From: Sphingomonas sp.
GTDB taxonomy: Bacteria > Pseudomonadota > Alphaproteobacteria > Sphingomonadales > Sphingomonadaceae
DNA: 64,000 bases
Direction: 5' to 3'
NCBI RefSeq assembly: GCF_024508665.1
Contig: NZ_JANINP010000007.1
Span: 558,001-622,000 of the forward strand
In this document: piece after piece, positions 24,349 to 32,814 of the stretch
Layout: each line of letters starts with the position of its first letter
How positions within the stretch are numbered: position 1 is the first letter of the stretch
Program-made: the position numbers and the translations under genes
The notes under the pieces: generated by a model
Database searches by the model: none
Seen by the model: the letters and a program-made list of their open reading frames with translations, nothing else
What the model was told of the DNA's origin: nothing

Positions 24349-25437
24349 ATGGCGCGGGGAACGGACGGCTTTACGCTGATCGACGGTATGCGAGGTTTAG
24401 CCGCCATTGCGGTCGCCTCCTTGCATTGGCAGGCCATCAGCGCGCCCTGGTTTTTTGCCGCGAGCGGAGGCCTTGCAGTAGACTTGTTCTTCCTGCTGAG
24501 CGGCATCGTGATCGCTCACGCCTATGACGGCCGAATTGCCAGCGGAGAGCTGAACGTCGCCCGCTTCATGCTGACGCGGATCATCCGCTTCTGGCCGCTC
24601 TACGCATTGGGAACAGTACTCGGCGGTGCCGCGGTTTTCGTGGCAATCGCGACCGGACGCGGCGGCTATTACCATTCGTACGGCGAGCTTTTGTCGGCGG
24701 TCGTGTTGACGCTGATGTTTATCCCTCAAGGCTGGGGCGGGAAACTGTTCGAGCTCAATTCGCCGTTCTGGTCGCTGCTTTGGGAATTGGTAGCCAATTT
24801 CATATTCGTGCTGTTCTGGCATCGATTGTCGGCCAGGGTCATCGCCGCGATAGTCGCCATCGGGGCGGTCGGCGTGGTTGCGATCACGCTGATCCATGGC
24901 CAGCTCTCCGCGGGTAGTCTGTGGCAGACTGCCGAGGCGGGCCCAATTCGCGTCATGTTCTCGTTCTTCCTCGGCGTGGCCATATATCGAACCGTCCCGC
25001 GCGCAAGGGCGCGGTCGCAGTTGATCGGGCTGGCGTGCGCGGCGGTACTGATCGGCCTGTTCGCGTTGAGCCCCGGCAAATGGACGGCATTGTACCACCT
25101 GCTCTGCGTGCTGGTGATCTTTCCGGCGGCCGGCGTGCTGGCCATGCGGGTCGACGTGGACGGCGCCACGGCCTGGGTTTTCCAAAAACTCGGAGACGCG
25201 TCCTATGGCGTATATGTGCTCCATATGCCGGCGCTGATCGCCGTCAGCTGGATCGTCAGTCACGCCGGTCGCGCCGGCACGTTCCCGCTGCCTGTCCTGT
25301 TCCTCGTCTGCTGCCCGCTTTTGGTCGGTGCCGTCTTGCTTCTCGACCGCTGGTTCGACCGGCCCCTGCGCAAGCGAATGATGGACCGGTTCGGCCTCAG
25401 GACAAGACGGTCGGTGCCGGATCCGGAACCGATTTAG
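24349..25437 (+). CDS. Acyltransferase 3 (OafA/YrhL-type) membrane O-acyltransferase
   Basis: 362 residues from the ATG at 24349; GGAGG lies only three bases before it, so a later start is possible. About ten membrane helices. IDGMRGLAAIAVASLHW, VDLFFLLSGIVIAHAYDGR and LTRIIRFWPLYALG are acyltransferase-3 signatures (R of DGMRGLAA, RxxR of the cytoplasmic loop), with SYGVYVLHMP near the end. Such proteins transfer acetyl or other acyl groups to surface polysaccharides. The stop overlaps the stop of the prophage o-spanin gene by four bases, so it may be the terminal cargo gene of the prophage rather than host chromosome. Confidence 0.85.
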   Translation: MARGTDGFTLIDGMRGLAAIAVASLHWQAISAPWFFAASGGLAVDLFFLLSGIVIAHAYDGRIASGELNVARFMLTRIIRFWPLYALGTVLGGAAVFVAIATGRGGYYHSYGELLSAVVLTLMFIPQGWGGKLFELNSPFWSLLWELVANFIFVLFWHRLSARVIAAIVAIGAVGVVAITLIHGQLSAGSLWQTAEAGPIRVMFSFFLGVAIYRTVPRARARSQLIGLACAAVLIGLFALSPGKWTALYHLLCVLVIFPAAGVLAMRVDVDGATAWVFQKLGDASYGVYVLHMPALIAVSWIVSHAGRAGTFPLPVLFLVCCPLLVGAVLLLDRWFDRPLRKRMMDRFGLRTRRSVPDPEPI

Positions 25438-25808
25438 TTGGGGTTGGCCTTCGGGCAGCCCGCCGGCGTCTTGCCGGTCTCGAATATGGCTTTGACGCAG
25501 CGGTCATAGGCGTTGCGCGCGCCTTGCCGGTTGTTGAGCCGCGCCACCGCGCCGATCGCTTCGGCCAGCAGGTCCAGTTGCTCGCCATATTCGCCCTTGT
25601 CGATCAGGATCAACTCGCCCGATTTCTTGCCGGTCAAGGTCGGCAGGCGCTCGGTCCCGATAGTCTCAGCGCTCGGCATCGGCGGCATCGGCCGATCGAT
25701 TCGCATCGACGACGAGAGCGTTGAGGTGGTCCCGCATGCTGTCAGCGTCGAAAGGAGCAGCGGAACGAGGATCGCCGGCGAGCGGCCCCGGCTTCGCATC
25801 GAGCGCAT
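25434..25808 (-). CDS. Outer-membrane spanin lipoprotein (Rz1-like)
   Basis: 124 residues. A lipoprotein signal with LLLSTLTAC (lipobox cysteine at residue 25) is followed by a short Pro/Ser-rich segment and a helical C-terminus. Its first 143 bases overlap, in another reading frame, the end of the i-spanin gene. An outer-membrane lipoprotein overlapping an inner-membrane partner is the classical Rz/Rz1 arrangement, in which the pair fuses the two membranes at lysis. Longer than lambda Rz1 (60 residues). Assignment rests on topology and position, since spanins are poorly conserved. Confidence 0.7.
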   Translation of the reverse strand: MRSMRSRGRSPAILVPLLLSTLTACGTTSTLSSSMRIDRPMPPMPSAETIGTERLPTLTGKKSGELILIDKGEYGEQLDLLAEAIGAVARLNNRQGARNAYDRCVKAIFETGKTPAGCPKANPN

Positions 25809-26124
25809 TGTGCATCTCCCTTATCTTGGTTCGGACGAGGATATCGGTTTTGTCGTCGGCCGCCGCGACGCGTTTGCCGATGGCATCGACGGTCGCTTGC
25901 GCCTGGCGTTCGTCGGCGCGCGCGACCTCGATCGTCTTGGCGTGCGCTTTCTCGGCCTGCACCGCGGCCTTGGTCTTGCCGATGGTTTCGCCTTGACGAT
26001 AGATCAACGTGACGATGGCGCCTGCGGCCGCGACTGCTGTCAGCACCGGTGCTGCCCAGCCGAACAGGCGAGCGGCCCAGCCGGGCCATTTCCAACTGAG
26101 CGCCAGGGAAATGAGGAATCCCAT
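25666..26124 (-). CDS. Inner-membrane spanin (Rz-like)
   Basis: 152 residues. One membrane helix (about 20-42, LFGWAAPVLTAVAAAGAIVTLIY) followed by a charged coiled coil (about 48-105, KTKAAVQAEKAHAKTIEVARADE) and a disordered C-terminus: type II signal-anchor topology of Rz proteins. Its ATG overlaps the endolysin stop by one base (TGATG), and its 3' part contains the lipoprotein gene out of frame. Confidence 0.72.
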   Translation of the reverse strand: MGFLISLALSWKWPGWAARLFGWAAPVLTAVAAAGAIVTLIYRQGETIGKTKAAVQAEKAHAKTIEVARADERQAQATVDAIGKRVAAADDKTDILVRTKIREMHNALDAKPGPLAGDPRSAAPFDADSMRDHLNALVVDANRSADAADAER

Positions 26125-26789
26125 CAGCCGCCTCCCTTGCCGCAGGATCGGCGATCAACATTCCCGATCCGGTTCCGTAACCATCCCTTGAGAAACGCTC
26201 GAAGCTTGGGGTTTGCGGCGGCCAGCCGGCGATATTCCGCTGCTTGCCGGCCATCGAGCGCGTCGAGCGTCGCGATGCAAGCGGGGACGACGCCGAGCTT
26301 TGCCTGGAGCATCCGATATGCCGTAACGTCGGCCGGCCCCAATGCCGCCGTGCTGTCGGGCAGCCGCGTCCGGCCGAGCACGTTCATCGTCAGCCGGTAC
26401 CAGCGATTGGGTCGTCGTGGCCCCATATTGACCGCGGTGTCGATCAACTCGGCCGCAACCGCCGGCTCGATCTCCACCAGCGGCATATAGCCGGGGGCGG
26501 CGATATAGCTGCGTACATAGACGGCATCGGCGCAAATGGTCGCGGGGCCGTCGCAATGTTGCGGGAACCGGCGCATGTCGCCGCGATATCCGTAATCGCG
26601 AGCGACTTGCTCGGTGACGCCATAGCTGGTCGCGCCGCCCGGATCGCGCGGGTCTTTCACATATCCGCCCTCCACGGCATAGACGCCGGCGAGGATGACC
26701 GCGATGGCCATGGCGACGGCGCCCTTGCTCGCCCAGCCGGCGCGCGCCGCGGCGTCGCCTTCGACGAAGCTGTCGATGCCTTCAGTCAT
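26124..26789 (-). CDS. GH108-family endolysin with SAR-type N-terminus
   Basis: 221 residues from the ATG ending at 26789, which overlaps the holin-like stop by eight bases. AVEGGYVKDPRDPGGATSYGVT is the glycoside hydrolase 108 signature, split here as EGGYVKDP and DPGGATSYG; E40 is the expected catalytic Glu of a muramidase. A weakly hydrophobic helix, residues 23-39, rich in Ala and Gly, lies directly before it. This matches signal-arrest-release endolysins, which are held inactive in the inner membrane until it is depolarised. The C-terminal part (about 140-215) matches the peptidoglycan-binding domain usually paired with GH108. It degrades host peptidoglycan at lysis. Confidence 0.82.
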   Translation of the reverse strand: MTEGIDSFVEGDAAARAGWASKGAVAMAIAVILAGVYAVEGGYVKDPRDPGGATSYGVTEQVARDYGYRGDMRRFPQHCDGPATICADAVYVRSYIAAPGYMPLVEIEPAVAAELIDTAVNMGPRRPNRWYRLTMNVLGRTRLPDSTAALGPADVTAYRMLQAKLGVVPACIATLDALDGRQAAEYRRLAAANPKLRAFLKGWLRNRIGNVDRRSCGKGGG

Positions 26790-27069
26790 CGGGCATCGCC
26801 TTCTTCTGCGCGACGATCCGCGCAATCATGATGGCGACGAACAGGGCGACTGGAATCGAATGGAGCAACGGTGCCGGAAGATAGGCCCGCATGTCCGGCG
26901 GCACGGCGTTCCACGCGGCAGAGAGGACGTCGGGAAACCACTGCGCCAGCGCGGTGGCGACGGCGCCGAACGCAGCCAGGCGCATGCTCCAGAAACGCCA
27001 CCACAGGCGTGCATCATCGATCAGGCGGGCGCGGAGCGGCGCCCACCACTTGCGTAGCAGGTTCATCAT
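26782..27069 (-). CDS. Holin-like small membrane protein
   Basis: 95 residues from the ATG ending at 27069, with GGAGG upstream. The N-terminus is basic (MNLLRKWWAPLRARL), with hydrophobic segments at about 29-45 and 68-87 and a charged end (RIVAQKKAMPDD). It sits directly before the endolysin, with overlapping ends, where phage holins are usually found. A larger open frame upstream is out of context. Probably the pinholin partner of the SAR endolysin; inference. Confidence 0.65.
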   Translation of the reverse strand: MMNLLRKWWAPLRARLIDDARLWWRFWSMRLAAFGAVATALAQWFPDVLSAAWNAVPPDMRAYLPAPLLHSIPVALFVAIMIARIVAQKKAMPDD

Positions 27070-27098
27070 TTCCTCCACTTGCGGCAGCGCCGCGGGCG

Positions 27099-27350
27099 TC
27101 AGGCTTGGTCGTAGGCCTTGGCGATCGCCGCGGTCGCACGGATGAGAGGGTCGCTGGCGAGGGCGTTGTCGGCCAGGCGAACCAGCTCGCCGCGATCGGT
27201 CGCCGGCGCCGACGGCGGAACTGAATCGCGCACCATCGGCGTGACCTGAGCGATGCTGATCCGCGGCCTCGCAAAGGTCGCGTGGATCGGGGACACCATC
27301 ATCAGGGCCAGTGCGAAGAGGATGAGCATGGAGCCGGGATCGAACATCAA
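27099..27350 (-). CDS. Small lysis-cassette protein with N-terminal hydrophobic segment
   Basis: 83 residues. Residues 8-24 are hydrophobic (MLILFALALMMVSPIHA), readable as a signal peptide or anchor; the rest is soluble. The ATG overlaps the stop of the preceding gene (ATGA). Role unknown; position suggests a holin accessory or antiholin. Confidence 0.55.
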   Translation of the reverse strand: MMFDPGSMLILFALALMMVSPIHATFARPRISIAQVTPMVRDSVPPSAPATDRGELVRLADNALASDPLIRATAAIAKAYDQA

Positions 27351-27613
27351 GGTTGTCCTGTCCTGGTTTGGCCGGGTGAGGGGACGAGCACCTCGAGCTT
27401 CGCCTCGATCCGTGCGGTCCGCTCATTGATCTTGTCGAGCTTGTCGGCGTCGGACTCGCGTCGCGTTTCCAGCGCGGCCAGACGGCGCTCGTGCTCGGCC
27501 AGTTCATTCATCTTGCCGCCGCCCGCCCACAGGAAGCCCGCAATCAGGAAGATCGTCGTGACGACGGGAAGCCAGGCCAGCCATGCCGGCGGAACTTTGG
27601 CAGGGGTGGTCAT
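27347..27613 (-). CDS. Membrane-anchored coiled-coil protein of the lysis cassette
   Basis: 88 residues: one membrane helix (about 12-31, WLPVVTTIFLIAGFLWAGG) then a coiled coil (about 35-75, MNELAEHERRLAALETRR). The layout resembles XhlA-type and DUF2730-type phage lysis accessory proteins. First gene of the lysis group; it follows the plus-strand cargo block. Confidence 0.55.
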   Translation of the reverse strand: MTTPAKVPPAWLAWLPVVTTIFLIAGFLWAGGGKMNELAEHERRLAALETRRESDADKLDKINERTARIEAKLEVLVPSPGQTRTGQP

Positions 27614-27726
27614 TTGGGGGGTACTCGCACTGGGAAGTGGTTTGAAGGTGTTGCGATCGGACTAAGTGAGCGTCGCGTAGCGGCGCGGAGCTTTCCCCGG
27701 ACCGTCGAAGCGGATACCGCGTCGAC

Positions 27727-28854
27727 ATGTCAGAAAGCGCGAATCGAGCGGCACGGCGTACGCGTCGAACGGAAGCGGGCGCCGCCAGCGCAAATCTCAT
27801 TAAGCCACTGACCAGTATCCGCTTCTTCGCAGCAATTTTTGTTGTGATGTATCATTCCGGCTCTGGGTTCCTCACCGCACAGCCACATATTCCTGGCATA
27901 ATTAAATCAGCGCTGTTGAACGGGTACACCGGCGTCACGTTTTTCTTCGTGCTGTCCGGCTTCATTCTGCACCACACTTACCGCTGCAGGCTGGTCACGT
28001 GGGAAGACATCAAGCGATTCGCCATTGCCAGGTTCGCTCGCATTTACCCGGTGTACTTCATCACGGTGATCGTGATGTTCCCTTTTGCGGGCGTGAACTA
28101 CGACTGGCGCGATATGCCCCAGTTCTTGCTTTTGCATTGGTGGATCACAGCGCCATGGCCGCTACTCGGCATCTGGAACGGGCCATCGTGGACGATCTCG
28201 GTAGAGACGTTCTTCTACCTCTGGTTCCCTTGGCTCACGACCGTCGCGACTAGGCTGTCCACAGGATCAATCTATATGACCCTTCTGGCCCTAGTGGTAC
28301 TGGACTTTGCTACCGGCAGCTCAGCATTTTTCTCGTTGCATCCGGCTTATTTCGAATGGCTCCGATGGGTACCGACGCCGATCATCCGGTTGCCTGAATT
28401 CATTATCGGCGTACTGGTCGGCGAGTTGCATTTCAGGCGTGATGGCAAACGCTTTCCCTTGCCGCCATGGGTGCCGATCGCGGTGCTATTATTGGTGCTA
28501 TGTATATCGCATCAGCCGTGGGTCGCATCAGCCGTGACAGTCTTGGCGGCGCTCCTTATCTTTGCCATTGCGGGCGATCGTGGCTCGATCGTTGCTAGAG
28601 TTCTCCAACAACGCTGGCTCGTGTTACTTGGCGCGGCGAGCTATTCTCTATATCTACTGCACCAGCCGGTACACTTTTACATGACCTGGCTATTAGGCGA
28701 GAACAAATGGCTCGTGCCGCTGCAGTATTTGGTAGTCGTTGGCGGTTCCATCGTCGTTTTCCGGTATATCGAAGAGCCGGCACGCGAGTGGGTCCGATCG
28801 CGTGTGCGTATGAAGCCATCCGCGATCGAGGAAGTCGCTGACCCTCCACGTTGA
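27727..28854 (+). CDS. Acyltransferase 3-family O-acyltransferase, prophage cargo
   Basis: 375 residues, about ten membrane helices. LTSIRFFAAIFVVMYHSG, FFFVLSGFILHHTYR and FARIYPVYFIT carry the acyltransferase-3 motifs (R before FFAA, the H of YHSG, RxxR loop), with SYSLYLLHQPV near the end. Likely transfers acyl groups to surface sugars in the inner membrane. It reads opposite to the phage operon, is visibly poorer in G+C than its neighbours and lies between tail and lysis genes, the usual place of lysogenic-conversion cargo. Confidence 0.88.
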   Translation: MSESANRAARRTRRTEAGAASANLIKPLTSIRFFAAIFVVMYHSGSGFLTAQPHIPGIIKSALLNGYTGVTFFFVLSGFILHHTYRCRLVTWEDIKRFAIARFARIYPVYFITVIVMFPFAGVNYDWRDMPQFLLLHWWITAPWPLLGIWNGPSWTISVETFFYLWFPWLTTVATRLSTGSIYMTLLALVVLDFATGSSAFFSLHPAYFEWLRWVPTPIIRLPEFIIGVLVGELHFRRDGKRFPLPPWVPIAVLLLVLCISHQPWVASAVTVLAALLIFAIAGDRGSIVARVLQQRWLVLLGAASYSLYLLHQPVHFYMTWLLGENKWLVPLQYLVVVGGSIVVFRYIEEPAREWVRSRVRMKPSAIEEVADPPR

Positions 28855-28903
28855 GCGCAATTATCATTGGCCGACCGCGGCAGCGCTGATAGGCCATTGT
28901 GCC

Positions 28904-29752
28904 ATGACAATCCCACTCTCTGCCAGGCTCGCTAAATCGCTCGGTTTCATGCGCCACGTTCGCGGATGGCCGGCGATTGCTACCAAACTCGCGAAGCATG
29001 ATGCCGAATTCGAATGTCGGCGGGGTGAGACTCGCTTTGCAGGCAATCTCAAATCGTCTATCGATCGCGAGGCCTATCTCTACGGATCATACGACTGGCA
29101 CAAAATTGCGCCATTCCTCGCCCAGGCAAGCCGGCGCGGAACAATCGCCGATGTCGGTGCGAATATAGGGAACCACGCGCTAGCATTCGCCCGCCATTTC
29201 AATCGCGTTATCTCGTTCGAGCCAATCCGCAGGTTTGGCCGCTGATCGAGCGGAATATCGCGATTAACCCTTGGGCCAAGGTAGAATTGCGCAAAGTCGG
29301 GTTGGGGGACGCGGTTGCCGACTTACCGATCTTCGTCAACGACAATCACGGCCTGTCTACCTTTCTCGACGGAGAACGCTCGTGCCCTCAGTGCGCACAT
29401 TGCCGTGGGCGACGAAGAATTGCGCGGCGTAGCCGTCGACGCAATTAAGATCGACGTTCAAGGGTTCGAACCGAACGTGCTCCGCGGACTTCGCGAGACA
29501 ATCACTGCTAACCGCCCACTTATTTGGGTGGAGATTAGCGAGACCACTCTGCACACGCCGACCACCTCGGCGCTCGCGGAGCTGATTCCAGTTCCGTTTC
29601 GATTAATGCTGTACACGAGTCGAAAGGGAGCGCTCCTCAATCGCACGGTGCTTGTCGAACACAAATCCGAGAGCTTGCCGGTCGGGGATTATCTGGTCAT
29701 TCCTGAGGGCTATAATACCTCGCCGGCGTCGGACAAAATATCTCGCCAGTAA
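28904..29752 (+). pseudogene. FkbM-family methyltransferase, broken by two frameshifts
   Basis: The FkbM fold can be followed throughout but changes frame twice. The first part (28904-29221) gives IADVGANIGNHALAFARHF and VISFEP, then meets a TGA at 29243. Homology continues from 29221 in another frame: NPQVWPLIERNIAIN, VELRKVGLGDAVADLP and HGLSTFLDGE. After about 29,375-29,400 it returns to the first frame with VDAIKIDVQGFEPNVLRGL. The first break fits loss of one A from an A run at 29224. FkbM enzymes O-methylate sugars or polyketides. Either a dead gene or two sequencing errors. The 3' end overlaps the minus-strand tail gene. Confidence 0.8.
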
Positions 29753-30657
29753 CTAAAGGCGTCGTCCAACTCCGCGCCCGACAGCATCTTAGTATATATC
29801 GCGATCCCTGCGATCGTCGCGCTAGGCGTTGTAGTGGTATAGAGGTGCGTCCGCAGCTTGCGAGTGATACTTCCCATTGGGTTGGCGGCCCTTGTAGTCG
29901 CGAACGCCGACGAACTACGTGCCGCGCCGGACCGTTGGGTGAAGCCTTGGGCGGTGACCGTGTTATACTCCGATACGCCCATACTCCAGGTCGCGGCGCC
30001 GCTGGCGAAACCTGAGCTGGTGGAGACATTAACCACAGTGCCAACACTGTCGCGGCCGAAGGTTTGGACCTCGAACGAGCCGGGCACTAGCATGCCCAAT
30101 GAACCGCCATTAGTGTCGTCCGACAAGATACCTTGGTTGATCGCAGATTTGTAGATGGCGACCAAGGTAAGTGCGCTGCCGACATTGAAGATGTCGCGCA
30201 CGAACCCCGGCACCTCAAAAAAGCGGGTGAAGGCGCGCAACGACTGGGACGAGGTATTGACGCCGCCGGTGAGATTATAGGTACCGGCGCCGCCGGCCCC
30301 GGTCCCGAGCGAGGAGATGACGCCCAGAATTCCGCCCGCGCCGGTGGCCAGTTCAATCGTTTGGCCGACTGCGAGGGGATCGCCGGTCACGGTTCCGGTA
30401 ACTGTCAGCAGATTGCCGCCCGTAACCGCCCCGCTAAAGGCGGTCGCCATCGGACCGCCGACTAGCCCGACAGCTCCTGGCGTGCCAATCAGCCGCCCAT
30501 CGTTGGCACCAGTGAATAGGTTGACTGTGGGCGCGTCGTTGAGCGACGTGCCGAACATATAGGCGGCATAGCCTGCACCGAATGCTGGACATGACCGAGT
30601 GCGGCCAAAGCCGAACCCAGAGGCATCGACACCGCCGAAAGGAATAGCAATTCTCAT
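29710..30657 (-). CDS. Phage tail/receptor-associated protein, last of the tail module
   Basis: 315 residues, rich in Gly, Thr and Ser with few charged residues, as in tail fibre and spike proteins. A segment near 80-130 (GNLLTVTGTVTGDPLAVGQTI) looks like a repeated beta-structure unit. The C-terminal half (VPGFVRDIFNVGSALTLVAIYKS ... IAGIAIYTKMLSGAELDDAFSYW) resembles concanavalin-like lectin domains found on phage tail proteins. Its ATG overlaps the tailspike stop (ATGA). Sugar binding is inference. Confidence 0.6.
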   Translation of the reverse strand: MRIAIPFGGVDASGFGFGRTRSCPAFGAGYAAYMFGTSLNDAPTVNLFTGANDGRLIGTPGAVGLVGGPMATAFSGAVTGGNLLTVTGTVTGDPLAVGQTIELATGAGGILGVISSLGTGAGGAGTYNLTGGVNTSSQSLRAFTRFFEVPGFVRDIFNVGSALTLVAIYKSAINQGILSDDTNGGSLGMLVPGSFEVQTFGRDSVGTVVNVSTSSGFASGAATWSMGVSEYNTVTAQGFTQRSGAARSSSAFATTRAANPMGSITRKLRTHLYTTTTPSATIAGIAIYTKMLSGAELDDAFSYWRDILSDAGEVL

Positions 30658-32780
30658 GTCAGGGGCACCTCACATATAGGAAGCCAGCGATACATCGGCA
30701 GGCGCAGGGCATAGGGGTCGAAAATAAGTGTGGAGTCCGCTCGAGTTTCGGCAATGTTGGTCCACGCTTTGGTGGTGTTGCCGGTATAACCGCAGCGAAA
30801 CTTCCAAGTGTTTGCTGGAGCAGCAGGCGCATCCCATACGATGCGGTCGCGTGCGACCGCGCGAGGATTACTCAGCGTTTTCGCGATTCCGTTTGCGTCG
30901 ACAGCTGCGACACCCCAGTTAGAGAGAACGGTGGTGTCAGCAACTGTCAGGCCGCCAGCTATTGTGTGACCCGGACGGACTGGGAAGGTCGCGACGATCT
31001 GCGAGTTCTGCGCCGTAAATGTCGGTACCATCGGTCCAATACGCAGACCATCAAACATAAGGCGCTTGAGGTGCCATCCGAAATAAGCACCCATTTGTTT
31101 GCTGCCAGCGCCGGTCATGTGGATGTCGTTGACGCCGTTCTGCACCCCGTATTGGATGCAGGCTAGGATGAACTCTGGTTTATCAATCGCAAGCTGGAGC
31201 TGATCGAGTGCAACGTGAGGGATCGGCGCATTGAAAACTGGGTTGGTATGTGTCGCAGTTTGGCCGATCAGCAACGGTAACCGTGCGTTCGGACTAATGA
31301 GCCTGAGGGCGATTGCCTTGGCTTGGCGTTGCAGTTGAACGGTCTGAGCTCGAGTGTAGAACCATTTCGTATCCGCCCCGCTCGGATAATTTGTACTGTC
31401 GGAGGCGTTGTCGTTCGTTCCAGTGATGATCATCTGAGCTGCCGGCGCATAGGATTTGCCGAGCGCGCTATAGAGCGCCTGGGCTTGCCCAAAGCTGGCG
31501 TAGACGCGCTGCGCCGTCAGGCCAGTGAGCGTTGCATCTTCGGTCGTTATACTGCCGCCGTTGCGACCATCATCGGAAAGCAAGAAGCGCATCCCGGCCG
31601 CGAGGAAGTCGATGCCGTCTTCGTCCTTCAGGAGCTGCACAATCATCTGCGCACAGCCCGTGAGTGGCGTTTCGCCGTGACTGGTCCAGTCATCGGCGTC
31701 GGCACTGTAGCTGAGTTCAACGGCTGGCGTAAGCGCGGCACGGTTCGAGATCAGGTCGGAGTCTGACGCGCTTGAGATGTCGCCGATGTCGTCCGGGACG
31801 ATGCTGGCTTTCGTAAGCTCAGCGTTGCCGAACATATCGGAGGTCGCGCTTGCGCCTACTGTGATGACCGGCGAGCCATGCCCCAGCGACAGCGATTCGC
31901 CAGACATATGCAGGCCAATCCGCTCTGCAATGATGCGCATATTGGCGATCGATGGATCAGGGGGGCCACGAAGGGCGGCCACAATCCGGTTTGACATTGC
32001 TTCGATGACCTTGTGCTGCAAGGTCGTCGGCGTGGCCTTCAGCCAGTTGTAGCCGTTGTTGTCGACTAGCGAAAAGGTCGCGGCGCCGGGCGCGCCGATT
32101 AGAGGCAGCTTGGCGGTATAGGCTTCTAGCGCCGCCAGTCGCGATTTGATCAGGTCGATCGCGACGTGCTTGATGTCTGTCAGCGTGACGTTGAGCCAGC
32201 GATAGCCCGCCGTATCAATCAGAGCGAAACCGGAAGGGCCGCGGAAGAACCACCCTATAGAGGCAGCACTAGCCGCAGCTGCCGCAGCGGAGGACGCCGC
32301 CGCTGCGGCACTGGATATCGCCTGTCTGATCAACGACGCGCCGCCCAGGGCGAGGTCTGCCGCGACCACTGCTATATTGCTGGCGCCGCTCAACAAATCC
32401 GCAGCCACCGTGCCGATCTTGCTTGCCGCGCCTAGTGCCAGATCGGCAGCAACCGCGAGAAATCCCGGAGCGGTCGTAGCAGCTGTGACCGTCGCCACCT
32501 TCGCGTCCAGCTGGGACAGGTCGTAGAGCTGCAGGTCATGAACCTTGGGCGCGAGATACGAGCCGTCTGCCGACGCTATCTGTATGTCATAGGCGCCATT
32601 GGCGGCGGCAAACCCCACCAGGCCGGAGGGCGCCGCGGTCGTTGGATTCGCCAGGCCGGCACCCGCGCTGTCATAGATCGATGCCAGCGTAGCCGTGCCC
32701 GCCAGAAACACGGTGACCTTGGCAAGCGGCAACACGGCCCCCGTGTCGCCGCGGGAGGCGATGAACTCGTAATATTGCAT
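30654..32780 (-). CDS. Tailspike/tail fibre with SGNH-type esterase domain
   Basis: 708 residues. The N-terminus (QYYEFIASRGDTGAVLPLAKVTVFL) is a typical virion-attachment region; about 95-190 is Ala-rich and repetitive (ADLALGAASKIGTVAADL), probably a helical trimer shaft. The C-terminal half carries SGNH hydrolase blocks in order: GESLSLG near 294, GTND near 454 and D-x-x-H (DIHMTG) near 552. SGNH domains on tail proteins remove acetyl groups from capsule or O-antigen. The serine block is not the classic GDS, so activity is uncertain. The protein probably sets host range. Confidence 0.72.
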   Translation of the reverse strand: MQYYEFIASRGDTGAVLPLAKVTVFLAGTATLASIYDSAGAGLANPTTAAPSGLVGFAAANGAYDIQIASADGSYLAPKVHDLQLYDLSQLDAKVATVTAATTAPGFLAVAADLALGAASKIGTVAADLLSGASNIAVVAADLALGGASLIRQAISSAAAAASSAAAAAASAASIGWFFRGPSGFALIDTAGYRWLNVTLTDIKHVAIDLIKSRLAALEAYTAKLPLIGAPGAATFSLVDNNGYNWLKATPTTLQHKVIEAMSNRIVAALRGPPDPSIANMRIIAERIGLHMSGESLSLGHGSPVITVGASATSDMFGNAELTKASIVPDDIGDISSASDSDLISNRAALTPAVELSYSADADDWTSHGETPLTGCAQMIVQLLKDEDGIDFLAAGMRFLLSDDGRNGGSITTEDATLTGLTAQRVYASFGQAQALYSALGKSYAPAAQMIITGTNDNASDSTNYPSGADTKWFYTRAQTVQLQRQAKAIALRLISPNARLPLLIGQTATHTNPVFNAPIPHVALDQLQLAIDKPEFILACIQYGVQNGVNDIHMTGAGSKQMGAYFGWHLKRLMFDGLRIGPMVPTFTAQNSQIVATFPVRPGHTIAGGLTVADTTVLSNWGVAAVDANGIAKTLSNPRAVARDRIVWDAPAAPANTWKFRCGYTGNTTKAWTNIAETRADSTLIFDPYALRLPMYRWLPICEVPLT

Positions 32781-32814
32781 GGTGTGGCCAATCCTCTGGG
32801 AAGGCGTTGTGTGG

